Source: Chitinophagaceae bacterium
Lineage (GTDB): Bacteria > Bacteroidota > Bacteroidia > Chitinophagales > Chitinophagaceae
Direction of reading: 5' to 3'
DNA length: 58,732 nt
Assembly: GCA_020847395.1 (NCBI GenBank)
Contig: JADLCD010000001.1
Span: 1-58,732, forward strand
Below are positions 26,609 through 36,024 of this stretch, piece after piece (positions within the stretch are counted from its first letter, which is position 1; each line of letters starts with the position of its first letter). Below the pieces are notes generated by a model that was not told where the DNA came from, made no database searches, and was given only the letters and a program-made list of their open reading frames with translations. The position numbers were made by a program, and so were the translations under genes.

Positions 26609-26648
26609 CCCTCTCCCTGCCTACCGGCAGGCAGGCCCGCGGAGAGGG
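26609..26648. repeat. GC-rich hairpin with dispersed 15-bp repeat
   Basis: CCCTCTCC (26609-26616) pairs with GGAGAGGG (26641-26648) in an otherwise AT-rich 254-bp gap. The loop contains CTACCGGCAGGCAGG (26621-26635), which recurs in reverse complement at 51347-51361. Its base composition is unlike its surroundings, which points to a dispersed palindromic repeat rather than a terminator. No T-run follows on either strand. Confidence 0.6.
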
Positions 26649-26779
26649 AGCAGAACCTGTTATGGCAGATAGTTTCACAGATTTTAAATACTTTATTCCG
26701 AACAATAATGATTTATATAAGAATAAATATTTTTTATTCAATCACATTTATTTAAATCTCATTCATGCATTAGTGGCAT

Positions 26780-27871
26780 CTATTCAAAAATACATTCATC
26801 CAAAAACGCCGGCTCATATCCATGCTCTTTTGCCCACTGCACGGCTGTTGCTATTTTTTCAAAATAATCAGGTTGATACGCCGCATAATCGGGATAAAAA
26901 TATTGTTCATGAATAAGATAATCTACATACGGCGGTAATCCTGAAGGCGCGCTGGCGTATGCATTCATCGTAGAAACAATATTTTCTTTTTTTGTGCGAT
27001 CCAGCACCATGCTGCTCCTGATGAAAATAATATCTTCCGCTTCATCTTTCCAGATAAATCTTTTCTTAATGTGGCGCCTTTGCTCCACATCAAGGTAATA
27101 AGAAACTGTTGGTTGATCATCATCTACATTAAAATACCCGAGCTGGCCTTTATAACCTGCAGCCCGCATTGCTCTTGATCCTTCCACAGTCACCTCACCC
27201 CAATGCACCGTAGTAACGGGGCCAAGCAACGCATCTCCGGCAAAACGTTTGATTTCTCCGATAATCAGATCACAATCTTTTTTAACCGTATCGAAAGACG
27301 CGTTTTTATATGGCGCGTCCGGGAACTCTTTGTAGGCATGAAAACTCAGCCGAAGCCAGTCTGCATTTTCCTGCCATTCTTTTTTAAAGCTGTCCGGAAA
27401 ATCGGATATGGTAAAATCTTCGCCAACAGATTGATAAAATAAATTGATGTGTACTTTGGTTTGATATTGATCGTGCAGTTTTTTTAATCCCTTTAAAAAT
27501 GGGTTATCCAAAACAGACGTATACGCATGGGTATTCTCAGCTATATCCTGCAAAAAACGGATATTATCATCTATAGAAAGCCTGTACTTTTTGGCGAATT
27601 GCTTTGCAAAGTATACTGTAATTGTTGTGGATTCTCCGGAACTTTGATTTTGTATTTCTACTGTATTTTGATATTGACCCAATACAACCGGCGCGGAAAA
27701 AATACCTGCTTCAATTTCTTTTGCCGGGATGTTATTTATGGTAATGCTGCTGCCGGAAGGCGCTGATACTTTTGCCATACATGCCAAACCTTCGCCTGTA
27801 AGCATTCCGTCTAATACATGCAGTACATCTCCGTTAATAGGAAAAACAGGCCTGATCGTTGCAGTTGTCAT
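26780..27871 (-). CDS. Uncharacterised cytosolic protein, polysaccharide-deacetylase-like
   Basis: The 363-residue protein has no signal peptide. Residues ~1-85 look like a small beta domain (TIRPVFPINGDVLHVLDGML and a TTITVYF strand). The rest has strands resembling a polysaccharide deacetylase fold (RLSIDDNIRFLQDI, WLRLSFHAYKEFPDAPYK), with an Asp-Asp pair near 98-99 and a His in SFHAY that could match the family's metal site. No enzyme activity can be assigned. It shares the 27985-28000 upstream element with two other transcription units, so it likely works with the GH109-like operon. I found no firm family name. Confidence 0.7.
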   Translation of the reverse strand: MTTATIRPVFPINGDVLHVLDGMLTGEGLACMAKVSAPSGSSITINNIPAKEIEAGIFSAPVVLGQYQNTVEIQNQSSGESTTITVYFAKQFAKKYRLSIDDNIRFLQDIAENTHAYTSVLDNPFLKGLKKLHDQYQTKVHINLFYQSVGEDFTISDFPDSFKKEWQENADWLRLSFHAYKEFPDAPYKNASFDTVKKDCDLIIGEIKRFAGDALLGPVTTVHWGEVTVEGSRAMRAAGYKGQLGYFNVDDDQPTVSYYLDVEQRRHIKKRFIWKDEAEDIIFIRSSMVLDRTKKENIVSTMNAYASAPSGLPPYVDYLIHEQYFYPDYAAYQPDYFEKIATAVQWAKEHGYEPAFLDECIFE

Positions 27872-27935
27872 TGTGATAATTAAATACTTAATGGTGATAA
27901 TATAATTTGCCTTTGCAATATATTAATCAGTTCAA

Positions 27936-28000
27936 TAAAAATATTGAATGATGTATGTTGAACTGTATAATATTCACCTGAATATCTATACTTTTTTGAC
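27936..28000 (-). promoter_or_regulatory. Composite regulatory element plus -7 box for the 26.8-27.9 kb gene
   Basis: Read in gene direction, GTCAAAAAAGTATAGA (28000 to 27985) is followed nine bases later by GAATATT. After exactly 41 bp from the first block comes TATTTTTA (27943 to 27936), one base from TAnnTTTG. The same arrangement occurs before the genes starting at 28327 and 36002. A perfect 16-bp palindrome, ATATTCACCTGAATAT (27970-27985), overlaps the element here only. Confidence 0.6.
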
Positions 28001-28245
28001 ATGAACGGATTCTCCCGCCGCAATTTGCATTGAATTAAAATCTTCATGCTGACGGTCTCCCGGTTGTGGCGGGTGTATTGTTTTTTACAACCAGCACTAA
28101 AGCAAAGCATACATTAACTCAACCTTTTGTCATCATGACGAGGAGATCGCCACGACCGCGTATCATTCATTCCATTTATTGCCTTATGCTGCGGTCTCGC
28201 GATGACGGCGGGAGTGTTGGTTTTTCAGCGTCATATCTTTACAAT

Positions 28246-28310
28246 GTTAAAAAAGTATACAACTTTAGTGGAATTATGAAGGTAAACGCAGTGATTGATT
28301 TTTACATTTG
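28246..28310 (+). promoter_or_regulatory. Composite regulatory element plus -7 box for the GH109-like operon
   Basis: GTTAAAAAAGTATACA (28246-28261) is followed nine bases later by GAATTAT (28271-28277). Exactly 41 bp after the first block comes TACATTTG (28303-28310), a perfect TAnnTTTG -7 box, 16 bp before the ATG. No TTTG is seen at -33. The first block is identical over 16 bp to the site before the gene starting at 36002. This placement also supports the start at 28327. The remainder of the 455-bp gap (27872-28326) shows no gene. Confidence 0.7.
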
Positions 28311-28326
28311 GTTATTGCATTCTATT

Positions 28327-29742
28327 ATGAGTAATTCGAGAAGAGACTTTCTCCGAAAATCAGGATTAGCAGGTATGAGCTTTGCAGGCTCCTGGATGGG
28401 CAGCTATGCATCAACTGACCAGGAACTTGAACACATTAAAGCGGGAGCGGAATATACAGCGCCGCAAATATTTAATATGAGCGGTTACGCCGCGCCTGCA
28501 TTAGATGTGGTACGTATTGGTATTGTGGGTATCGGCAATCGCGGCTTTGACGCAGTAACAAGAATGAATAAAATTGAAGGTGTTGAAATAAAAGGCTTGT
28601 GCGATTTAAGACCCGAGCGTGTTAAGCTGGCTAATGATCTTGTTACAGCTTCAGGACATAAACCAGAACTGTATCATACCAATCCGGAAGCATGGAAAAC
28701 CATGTGTGCCCGTAAAGATATTGATCTTATTTATATTTTAACGCCATGGGCATTGCATACGCCTATGGCGCTTTTCAGTATGCATCATGATAAACACGTG
28801 TGCGTGGAAGTGCCTGCGGGAAAAACATTGCAGGAATTATGGAGCCTGGTAGAAACGTCAGAAAAAACACGTAAGCATTGTATGATGGTGGAAAATTGCT
28901 GCTACGATTTTTTTGAGCTGACTACATTGAATATGGTGCGCCAGGGTTTCTTCGGTGAGATTGTTCACTGTGAAGGCGCATACATACACGGGCTTACAGA
29001 CATTCTTTTTTCGAAAGAACATTTTTATCAAATGTGGGAGCTGGATGAAAATACATTGCGAAAAGGAAACCTGTATCCTACACACGGGCTTGGGCCGATA
29101 TGCCAGGTAATGAATATTAACCGGGGCGATAAAATGGATTACCTGGTTTCAGTATCAACCAACGATTTTACATTGAGCAATGAGGCAAAACAGCTTGCCA
29201 CCAAAGATGATTTTTATAAACCGTATGTGGGTCGTTCTTTTAATGGCAATATGAATACGTCTGCCATCAGAACAAACAAAGGAAAAACAATAATGGTGCA
29301 ATTTGATGTTTCGTCTCCACGCCCTTATTCACGCATTCAACTGGTAAGCGGAACAAAGGCCGTAGCGTTGAAATACCCTGAACCTGCCCGTTATGCTACG
29401 GGTCATGAATGGCTAGACGAAGAAGCAATAAAAATATTACAGGAAAAATATAAACCAGAGATTGTAAAAAAAATCGGCGAAGCAGCTAAAGAAGTTGGAG
29501 GACATGGCGGCATGGATTTTATAATGGACTGGCGTACGATTGACTGCTTAAGAAATGGATTACCACTCGATCAGGATGTATATGATGCTGCATTGTGGTC
29601 ATCTGTTTCCCCGCTTTCCGTTTGGTCTGTCGCCAATAAATCCAACTCCATTACTGTTCCTGATTTTACAAGAGGCGCATGGAAAACTAATGCACCTGTA
29701 GATATCAGCATGAGCAAAGGCGGTACAACCGGGATAAAATGA
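28327..29742 (+). CDS. Tat-exported Gfo/Idh/MocA-family protein, GH109-like (alpha-N-acetylgalactosaminidase-like)
   Basis: The start at 28327 gives a Tat signal (SRRDFLRKSGLAG) and fits the -7 box 16 bp upstream; the upstream in-frame extension is intergenic. The 471-residue protein has the NAD-binding motif RIGIVGIGNRGF. In place of the usual EKP it has EVPAGKTLQELW, and a later YPTHGLGPICQVMNINRGD, both features of GH109 glycosidases, which use bound NAD for oxidation-assisted cleavage. Cofactor must be bound before Tat export. It heads a four-gene plus-strand operon. Confidence 0.88.
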   Translation: MSNSRRDFLRKSGLAGMSFAGSWMGSYASTDQELEHIKAGAEYTAPQIFNMSGYAAPALDVVRIGIVGIGNRGFDAVTRMNKIEGVEIKGLCDLRPERVKLANDLVTASGHKPELYHTNPEAWKTMCARKDIDLIYILTPWALHTPMALFSMHHDKHVCVEVPAGKTLQELWSLVETSEKTRKHCMMVENCCYDFFELTTLNMVRQGFFGEIVHCEGAYIHGLTDILFSKEHFYQMWELDENTLRKGNLYPTHGLGPICQVMNINRGDKMDYLVSVSTNDFTLSNEAKQLATKDDFYKPYVGRSFNGNMNTSAIRTNKGKTIMVQFDVSSPRPYSRIQLVSGTKAVALKYPEPARYATGHEWLDEEAIKILQEKYKPEIVKKIGEAAKEVGGHGGMDFIMDWRTIDCLRNGLPLDQDVYDAALWSSVSPLSVWSVANKSNSITVPDFTRGAWKTNAPVDISMSKGGTTGIK

Positions 29743-29788
29743 GTATATTGAAATGGGTTGATATTATCCCTTTAATTTAAAATAATGT

Positions 29789-30847
29789 ATGGGCAACGCA
29801 TATAACAGGAGAAAATTTTTACAAACCGCCACACTTGGCGCGGCAGGCATAGGCGTATTGGTGAATGCAAAAGCAGGTACTCAAAATCATTTACCTGTGC
29901 CTGATGGTGGAAGAATCGGTATTATAGGATTAGATACTTCACACAGCATTGCATTTACAGAGGCATTGAATGCTGCCACTCCCAATGCGATATTTGAAGG
30001 ATATAAAATTGTTGCCGCCTATCCCTGGGGTAGCCGGGATATTAAAAGCAGTACAGAGCGTATACCTTCTTATACAGAGCAGGTAAAAAAAATGGGTGTT
30101 GAAATTGTGGATTCGATTGCTGCCCTTTTGCAGAAAGTAGATGTGGTGATGCTGGAAACAAATGATGGAAGACCGCATTTACAACAGGCTTTGGAGGTAA
30201 TGAAATCGGGTAAGCGGTTGTTTATTGATAAACCTGTTGCCGCATCGCTTAAAGAAGTGCTTACTGTTTACGAAGCAGCGCAACATTTTAAGGTGCCTGT
30301 TTTTTCATCATCTTCCCTTCGCTATAATGAATTTATGCAGGATACAGCGGCAGGAAAAACTGTGGGCAAAATTTTAGGCGCTGATACCTTCAGCCCGGCA
30401 ACGCTTGAAAAAACACAGGCAGATTTTTTCTGGTACGGTATACATGGTATAGAAATGCTGTGTACACTGATGGGAAAAGGATGCGCCTCCGTAATGCGTA
30501 TAAACACTCCGGATACTGATATTGTTGTAGGAAAATGGAGTGATGGCAGGCTTGGTACTTTCCGCGGAACGCGCAGTGGCAAGAGCGGCTATGGCGGCAC
30601 CGCATTCGGAGAAAATGGAGTGCAGCGCATCGGGCCATATTCCGGATATAATGCATTGCTGGCAGAAATTATTCAATTTTTTAAAACCGGTATATCGCCG
30701 GTTAGCAGTGATGAAACAATAGAAATATATGCTTTTATGGAAGCCGCGCATGAAAGCGGAAGAAGAGGGGGTAAACCGGTTGCGCCTCAGGAAGTATTGA
30801 CGAAAGCCAAAAAGCTGGTAAAAAGAAACTGGCAGCAATACAAGTGA
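29789..30847 (+). CDS. Tat-exported Gfo/Idh/MocA-family oxidoreductase
   Basis: The 352-residue protein has a twin-arginine signal (NRRKFLQTATLGAAGIG), a nucleotide-binding start (RIGIIGLDTSHS) and the family Lys in the DKPVAAS motif. The GxGxxG is changed to GLDTSH, a variant seen in some family members. It probably oxidises or reduces a sugar hydroxyl or keto group outside the cytoplasm with tightly bound NAD(P), as Zymomonas glucose-fructose oxidoreductase does. 46 bp follow the GH109-like gene, and the aminotransferase gene lies 82 bp downstream. Confidence 0.87.
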   Translation: MGNAYNRRKFLQTATLGAAGIGVLVNAKAGTQNHLPVPDGGRIGIIGLDTSHSIAFTEALNAATPNAIFEGYKIVAAYPWGSRDIKSSTERIPSYTEQVKKMGVEIVDSIAALLQKVDVVMLETNDGRPHLQQALEVMKSGKRLFIDKPVAASLKEVLTVYEAAQHFKVPVFSSSSLRYNEFMQDTAAGKTVGKILGADTFSPATLEKTQADFFWYGIHGIEMLCTLMGKGCASVMRINTPDTDIVVGKWSDGRLGTFRGTRSGKSGYGGTAFGENGVQRIGPYSGYNALLAEIIQFFKTGISPVSSDETIEIYAFMEAAHESGRRGGKPVAPQEVLTKAKKLVKRNWQQYK

Positions 30848-30929
30848 TGCTGACCCGGGTAAGTAAACCAATTGAGCACAGCAATATAAATTTTACGAGC
30901 CCTTGTATTAAAAAAGACATAACATATTT

Positions 30930-32312
30930 ATGAAGAAAAATGCAGTACATAAAAGTCGCAGGGCTTTTATAAAAACAACGGGCATGGCTACCGCTGGAAT
31001 AATGTTAACTCCCGGCATATCTCATGCAATGCATTTGGGCAATGATAATATTTTACAACCTGCATTACTTGGCGGAGCTCCAGTGCGTACAAAATCATGG
31101 CCAACGTGGCCGCAATGGAATTCTGAAACAGATGAAAAGCTTGTGGTAGATGATTTGCGGAGCGGCATCTGGTCGAGGGCAGCATTGGTAGACCAGTTTG
31201 AAGCGGAATGGGCAAAAGCTACCGGAACCAAAAGATGTCTTTCTGTGGTAAATGGCACCAATGCGCTGATAGCATCTTTGCTGCAAATGAATATTGGCGG
31301 TGGCGATGAAGTGATTATTCCTGTATATACATTTATTGCTACTGCGGCAGCAGTATTGGCTACCGGTGCCATACCGGTATTTGTAGATACGGATATTAAT
31401 ACTTTTCAGATTGATGTTGCAAAGATTGAACAGAAAATTACAGCACGAACAAAAGCCATCATTCCTGTGCATATACTGGGCATGCCTGCGGATATGGAGA
31501 ATATTATGAAGATTGCAAAAAAGTATAATCTCAAAGTAATTGAAGATGCCTGCCAGGCGCATTATGCGGAAATTAATCATAAACGGGTAGGAAGTTTTGG
31601 CGATGCAGGTTGTTTTAGTTTTCAGAATTCAAAAAACCTGGCAATAGGTGAGGGCGGCGCTATAACCAGTAATGATGATTCGTTTATGGATCACTGTTAT
31701 TCCTATCATAATTATGGTAATCCTTATGGTGCATTGGTGGGTAATGTGAATGCGGGTACAATCATGGCCGGTAACAAACTTCGCTGGACGGAATACCAGG
31801 CTGCCATAGGCCTTGTGCAAATGAAAAGACTGGAAGCACAAACCGAAAAACGTAATGTAAATGCGGCATATCTCCGCTCAAAAATCAAAGATATTCCGGG
31901 TATCACGCCATATACATTATACGACAATGTAACCCGCGCTACCTTTCACCTGTTTTCATTTCGATATAACAAAGCTGCTTTTAAAGATTTGCCCCGCAGC
32001 CAGTTTATTAAAGCAATGAATGCAGAAGGTGTTCCGTGTATGGAGGGTTATGCGCCGCTGAATAAAATGCCTTATCTCGCCAATGCTTTTCAGTCTAAGA
32101 ATTATAAACGCATGTATTCTGCAAAAGAACTTGATATCAAATCTTACCAGTTGCGTAATGAATGCCCGGTAAATGATAAGCTTTGCAATGAAGAAATGGT
32201 ATGGATATTTCATGCTTTATTGCTGGCAGAAAAAGAAGATATGAATGATATCAGCAACGCGATTGAAAAAGTACATAGCAATGCAGAAGCATTGAAAAAA
32301 GCAATGAAATAA
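30930..32312 (+). CDS. Tat-exported DegT/DnrJ/EryC1/StrS-family aminotransferase
   Basis: The 460-residue PLP-dependent sugar aminotransferase-like protein has a clear Tat signal (KSRRAFIKTTGMATAGI, residues 8-24). The family core follows: WSRAALVDQFEAEWAKATGT, NGTNAL for phosphate binding, Asp206 and Gln209 (IEDACQAH) stacking on PLP, and Lys235 (FQNSKNLAIGEGGA) for the Schiff base. These enzymes normally act in the cytosol on nucleotide-keto-sugars. Export in folded, PLP-loaded form is unusual and suggests a free or polymer-bound keto-sugar substrate supplied by the adjacent oxidoreductases. Confidence 0.9.
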   Translation: MKKNAVHKSRRAFIKTTGMATAGIMLTPGISHAMHLGNDNILQPALLGGAPVRTKSWPTWPQWNSETDEKLVVDDLRSGIWSRAALVDQFEAEWAKATGTKRCLSVVNGTNALIASLLQMNIGGGDEVIIPVYTFIATAAAVLATGAIPVFVDTDINTFQIDVAKIEQKITARTKAIIPVHILGMPADMENIMKIAKKYNLKVIEDACQAHYAEINHKRVGSFGDAGCFSFQNSKNLAIGEGGAITSNDDSFMDHCYSYHNYGNPYGALVGNVNAGTIMAGNKLRWTEYQAAIGLVQMKRLEAQTEKRNVNAAYLRSKIKDIPGITPYTLYDNVTRATFHLFSFRYNKAAFKDLPRSQFIKAMNAEGVPCMEGYAPLNKMPYLANAFQSKNYKRMYSAKELDIKSYQLRNECPVNDKLCNEEMVWIFHALLLAEKEDMNDISNAIEKVHSNAEALKKAMK

Positions 32313-32336
32313 TCCTGAACCGGCATTCCAGATATT

Positions 32337-33686
32337 ATGAAACAGATACCAATATTTTTTGCACTAAGTCTTTTATTTTTATTCAATATTTTCCAAAAAG
32401 TTTCAGCACAAATGAAGCAACTGAAAGCACAACCGTTTCATTCGGGTTTTCCCCTGGCACATGATACTTACAATGCCTTGTCTGCCGCAAGCGATGGCAA
32501 AATTTATTATGTGCTCAGTTCGCAATCAATAGATACGGGCGGACAGATGTATAGTTATGATCCCCGTACCAATAAAATACATTTTTGTGGCGATCTGACA
32601 GAAGCCTGCGGAGAAAAAGGAGCAAAATCTATTTCGCAGGGAAAAAGCCATGTACGTTTTGCAGAGTCAAAAGGTAAACTCTATTTTGCTACACATGCAG
32701 GCTACTATAGTATGGTTGATGGCATGGAGAAGATGGGTATTGCTCCTGAAGGTTACAAGCCTTATCCGGGAGGGCATTTTCTTTCTTACGATTTAAAAAC
32801 AGGAAAGTTTGAAGACCTTGGCATTGCCCCGCACGGAGAAGGTGTTCTCACGATGAATATGGATACAGCCCGTGGCTTAATATATGCTATTACCTGGCCC
32901 GTTGGATATTTTGTTGTGTGTGACGTAAAAACAAAAACCATCAAAGAAATAACACCGGTTTCCGGCGAAGGAGAAAATGGTGTTGGCGCTGCTTTCAGAA
33001 CCTTGTGCAGGTCTATTGCCATTTACCCTAAAAATGGTGCAGTATATTTAACAAATTCCGAAGGCGCTATTTTAAAGTATATGCCCGGTGCAGATAGACT
33101 GGTAAAGATTGATGAGGACATGAAGAAAGATTATTTCGGATTGTATGATCCTTCTTCTCCGGGGCATATGGGGTATAACTGGCGGCAGGTAATATGGAGC
33201 CCGAATGATAAATGCTTTTATGGCGTACACGGCAATTCAGGGTATTTGTTTAAGTTTAATCCTGCTACTGAAACCATTACTGTAATGGAGCGTATTACTT
33301 CAGAGCCATCAAAGGCGAGCGGTATGTTCGATCAGTTTAGCTATGGTTACCTCGGTTTTATTTTAGGTCCGGATAATCGTACGCTATATTATCTTACCGG
33401 TGGCCCTATTTATGAAAACGGTAAGCGCGTAAAGGGTAAAGATCATACGGCAATGGGAGAGGCGAAGGGAGTGGAAGATCTTCACCTGGTGACTTATGAT
33501 ATAGTATCGAAACAATATACAGATCATGGTGCGGCTTTTTATCCTAACGGACAAAGACCTTTGTACGTTAATTCCATTGCGGTAGATAAAAACGGAAATA
33601 TATACACACTGGCACGCATAACCGAAGATGGACATATGACTGCGGATTTGGTGAAGATAGAGAGAGTGGTAAGTGGTAAGAAGTAA
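32337..33686 (+). CDS. Secreted uncharacterised protein, beta-propeller-like
   Basis: The 449-residue protein has a Sec signal peptide (residues 1-25, cleavage after VSA). Repeating strand patterns (KIYYVLSSQSIDTGG, LYFATHAGYY, FLSYDLKTGKFEDLG, IYAITWPVGYFVVCD, VYLTNSEGAILKY) suggest a beta-propeller. I recognise no catalytic motif. It is the last gene of the operon, 24 bp after the aminotransferase, and may bind or process the same glycan. A degenerate short-repeat stretch rich in GTAAG follows its stop (~33670-33725), and the 192 bp up to the next gene hold nothing else recognisable. Confidence 0.75.
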   Translation: MKQIPIFFALSLLFLFNIFQKVSAQMKQLKAQPFHSGFPLAHDTYNALSAASDGKIYYVLSSQSIDTGGQMYSYDPRTNKIHFCGDLTEACGEKGAKSISQGKSHVRFAESKGKLYFATHAGYYSMVDGMEKMGIAPEGYKPYPGGHFLSYDLKTGKFEDLGIAPHGEGVLTMNMDTARGLIYAITWPVGYFVVCDVKTKTIKEITPVSGEGENGVGAAFRTLCRSIAIYPKNGAVYLTNSEGAILKYMPGADRLVKIDEDMKKDYFGLYDPSSPGHMGYNWRQVIWSPNDKCFYGVHGNSGYLFKFNPATETITVMERITSEPSKASGMFDQFSYGYLGFILGPDNRTLYYLTGGPIYENGKRVKGKDHTAMGEAKGVEDLHLVTYDIVSKQYTDHGAAFYPNGQRPLYVNSIAVDKNGNIYTLARITEDGHMTADLVKIERVVSGKK

Positions 33687-33878
33687 GGAGTAAGTGAGAG
33701 AGGCAGGAGTAGATAGTAAGCAGGCAGTGTCAAAACCGGTAATCAATAACCTAAAATTTTGTAATATAGCTGAAAGCTAAAACAGTGTATCGTGTAATGC
33801 GTAATGTTGGCGCTGTGCCGGCTGTGTTTCAACATAATAAAGCTAAACCATAGCTGCTGTTAATGCTTTAACCTGTTT

Positions 33879-36002
33879 TTATATTTGCCCCGGTTGTGCT
33901 ACTGCATAAATTGCTGCTCCGTTTAAATCAACTGTAAGGGTTACGGTATTTTTGTTAAGTGATTTTATAATTGCTTTTCTTTGCGCATCATTCCATTCCG
34001 GGCTCATTACCATTAACTCACCCACAGGTATAACCGAAGTATTGATTTCGTAAGTAATAATATTATCGCTTATGCCCGATTGCATATCCTTCATAATCGG
34101 AATGCCCGATAAATCGTTTACTTCATCTGGCACCGCAATTAATCTGGTATTCATAAAATGCAGCACGAATTTGCCTTTATAATTTCTTGCTCTCACCGTC
34201 CAGCCATCGTCGCCTTTAACCTGTTTGATATAGGGCTTTATTTTTTTTGCAGCAATGAGTTGCTCCAAAGGCTGTGCATATAAAGCGGAATCAATAACCG
34301 TTATATTTTTCTTGTGCTGTTGCAACAGCGTTTGTGAAAGTGGAACAGAACGTACAAATCCTTTTTCATCATGCGTGCCGAATGGAAGCGACAACCATAG
34401 CCTTCCACCTTTGGAAAGAAACTGCTGCAAAGCTTTATATTGCCTGTCGGCTATGCAGGCAACGCCATCCATAATCAATGGTGTTTTTTCTTTTAATAAT
34501 GCTATTGCGTCTGCCAGTTCTTCTGTGCGCACAAAGCGATAACCTATATTGTTTTTGATAAAAGATTTAGTCCAGGCCATAGATCTGTCCCAGTGTTCAT
34601 GCCCTTTTTCATCGCGCCAGCCGTTATCTTTGCAATAGGTATTATTCACCAGGCGAACTTCAGGTATGTCCTCTCCATCCCTGTAAAACACATCGCTGAA
34701 TTGTTTTTCCCAGTTGTTGGATTTGGTGATAGCTGCATCATCGTCCAGCGCGTTTTTAGGATCTTCTTCTATACGCGTATTCAACGTGCTGCTCCAGTTG
34801 GCAACGCCCCAGAATCTTGCCAATGCCCAACCGAAATACGCACCCTTTTCAAATATAGAATAGCTGAGCGCCATTGCAGGCGCATTGCCTGCCTTTTGAG
34901 CAATGTCTTTTTGATGAAGCGCTTCGGCTTCCATATCCATCCACGCGGTGTTCCTGATATTGGTACCTACATTTTCAAGCATAAATAAATCAAGATAAGG
35001 CGCCATTTTTTCAAGGTTCAGTGCAACAGCATTCAATACTATGGGCCCGGTATTTGAACAACAGGTCATCAGTGGCTTATCACCCAATGTTGTCTTAATC
35101 ATTTTTACATGATCATATACAATCTCAGCTTTCATCCTTAACCAATCCCTGTAGGCAGGGTTATCATAATTTCCCCATTCGAGCATGTCTTTTGAAGTGT
35201 CTCCAAAAAAAGATTTATCAGAGAAATCAGGTATCTCATGTCCGTAATCTTTTTTAAATCTATCCCTGCAATATTTACAACCACATGTTTTATTGCCGGG
35301 ATAGCTGCACATATCGTCTACCTCAACTGCGTCGAAGGGTACATCATGCATCAGGCGTTTAAGATATTTTTTATGCATGTCAAGAAAGTCGGGGTTATTA
35401 TGGCAAAATGCCTCAAACTGGTATTGTGATGCATAACCGTGACTGCCATCGCGCAGATCAACTTCAAAAAGATCATTAAAGAAATGACCTTCGTATTGCG
35501 CATATTTTGCTGACACCGCGTCGTTAAAAAGCAGTATGCCATGACGTTGGTATTTGTGCATATACCTAAAATCGGCTTCTGTTCTTGGCCTGCCTACATG
35601 ATTGCAGGAATAATGATCCATAAAACGAATACCGTATTTATGCAACTCTTCACACACATTGGCATAATACCCATGCAACTGCGTAAAATAATTGGAAAAA
35701 TCGAACCTGTTATGAAACCCAAAATTTATAGCGGTATCAATCTGGGCTTTGGCAAATCCTTCGGCTCTTCTTTTTATTTTATCGGTAATTTGTTTCTGCG
35801 GCCATAATAAATCATCTATCGTGCACCACCAGCTTGCCAGGCGGTTGGGAACAAATTGCTGTGCATGTGCTGATGGCATTATTAAATCCGGGCTACCTGT
35901 TTCCTGCGCTTGCAGTTGCTGCATAAAAGATGGTAAGCTTAGTGCCGCACCCGAAAAAGTGGTCATTTTTATAAATTGCCGGCGATTGGTAAAAGGTTTC
36001 AT
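33879..36002 (-). CDS. Tat-exported TIM-barrel-like protein, putative glycoside hydrolase
   Basis: The 707-residue protein starts with a Tat signal (NRRQFIKMTTFSGAALSLP). Residues ~55-420 look like a TIM barrel of the kind in GH42-like or alpha-amylase-type putative hydrolases, with WWCTIDDLLWP, INFGFHNRFD and VDDMCSYPGNKTCGCKYC, then F..DYGHEIPDF; C240, C242 and C245 form a possible metal or disulphide cluster. A Rossmann-like trimerisation-type region (~480-600) and a C-terminal beta domain follow. Substrate and catalytic acids cannot be assigned. It carries the same upstream element as the facing operon. Confidence 0.7.
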   Translation of the reverse strand: MKPFTNRRQFIKMTTFSGAALSLPSFMQQLQAQETGSPDLIMPSAHAQQFVPNRLASWWCTIDDLLWPQKQITDKIKRRAEGFAKAQIDTAINFGFHNRFDFSNYFTQLHGYYANVCEELHKYGIRFMDHYSCNHVGRPRTEADFRYMHKYQRHGILLFNDAVSAKYAQYEGHFFNDLFEVDLRDGSHGYASQYQFEAFCHNNPDFLDMHKKYLKRLMHDVPFDAVEVDDMCSYPGNKTCGCKYCRDRFKKDYGHEIPDFSDKSFFGDTSKDMLEWGNYDNPAYRDWLRMKAEIVYDHVKMIKTTLGDKPLMTCCSNTGPIVLNAVALNLEKMAPYLDLFMLENVGTNIRNTAWMDMEAEALHQKDIAQKAGNAPAMALSYSIFEKGAYFGWALARFWGVANWSSTLNTRIEEDPKNALDDDAAITKSNNWEKQFSDVFYRDGEDIPEVRLVNNTYCKDNGWRDEKGHEHWDRSMAWTKSFIKNNIGYRFVRTEELADAIALLKEKTPLIMDGVACIADRQYKALQQFLSKGGRLWLSLPFGTHDEKGFVRSVPLSQTLLQQHKKNITVIDSALYAQPLEQLIAAKKIKPYIKQVKGDDGWTVRARNYKGKFVLHFMNTRLIAVPDEVNDLSGIPIMKDMQSGISDNIITYEINTSVIPVGELMVMSPEWNDAQRKAIIKSLNKNTVTLTVDLNGAAIYAVAQPGQI

Positions 36003-36024
36003 ATAGGAGAAATTATGTTCTTCT

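Noticed and set aside
30374-30871. 165-codon minus-strand frame opposite the Gfo/Idh/MocA gene
   Set aside because: It is antisense to a well-supported Tat-signalled enzyme gene and lacks any domain pattern.
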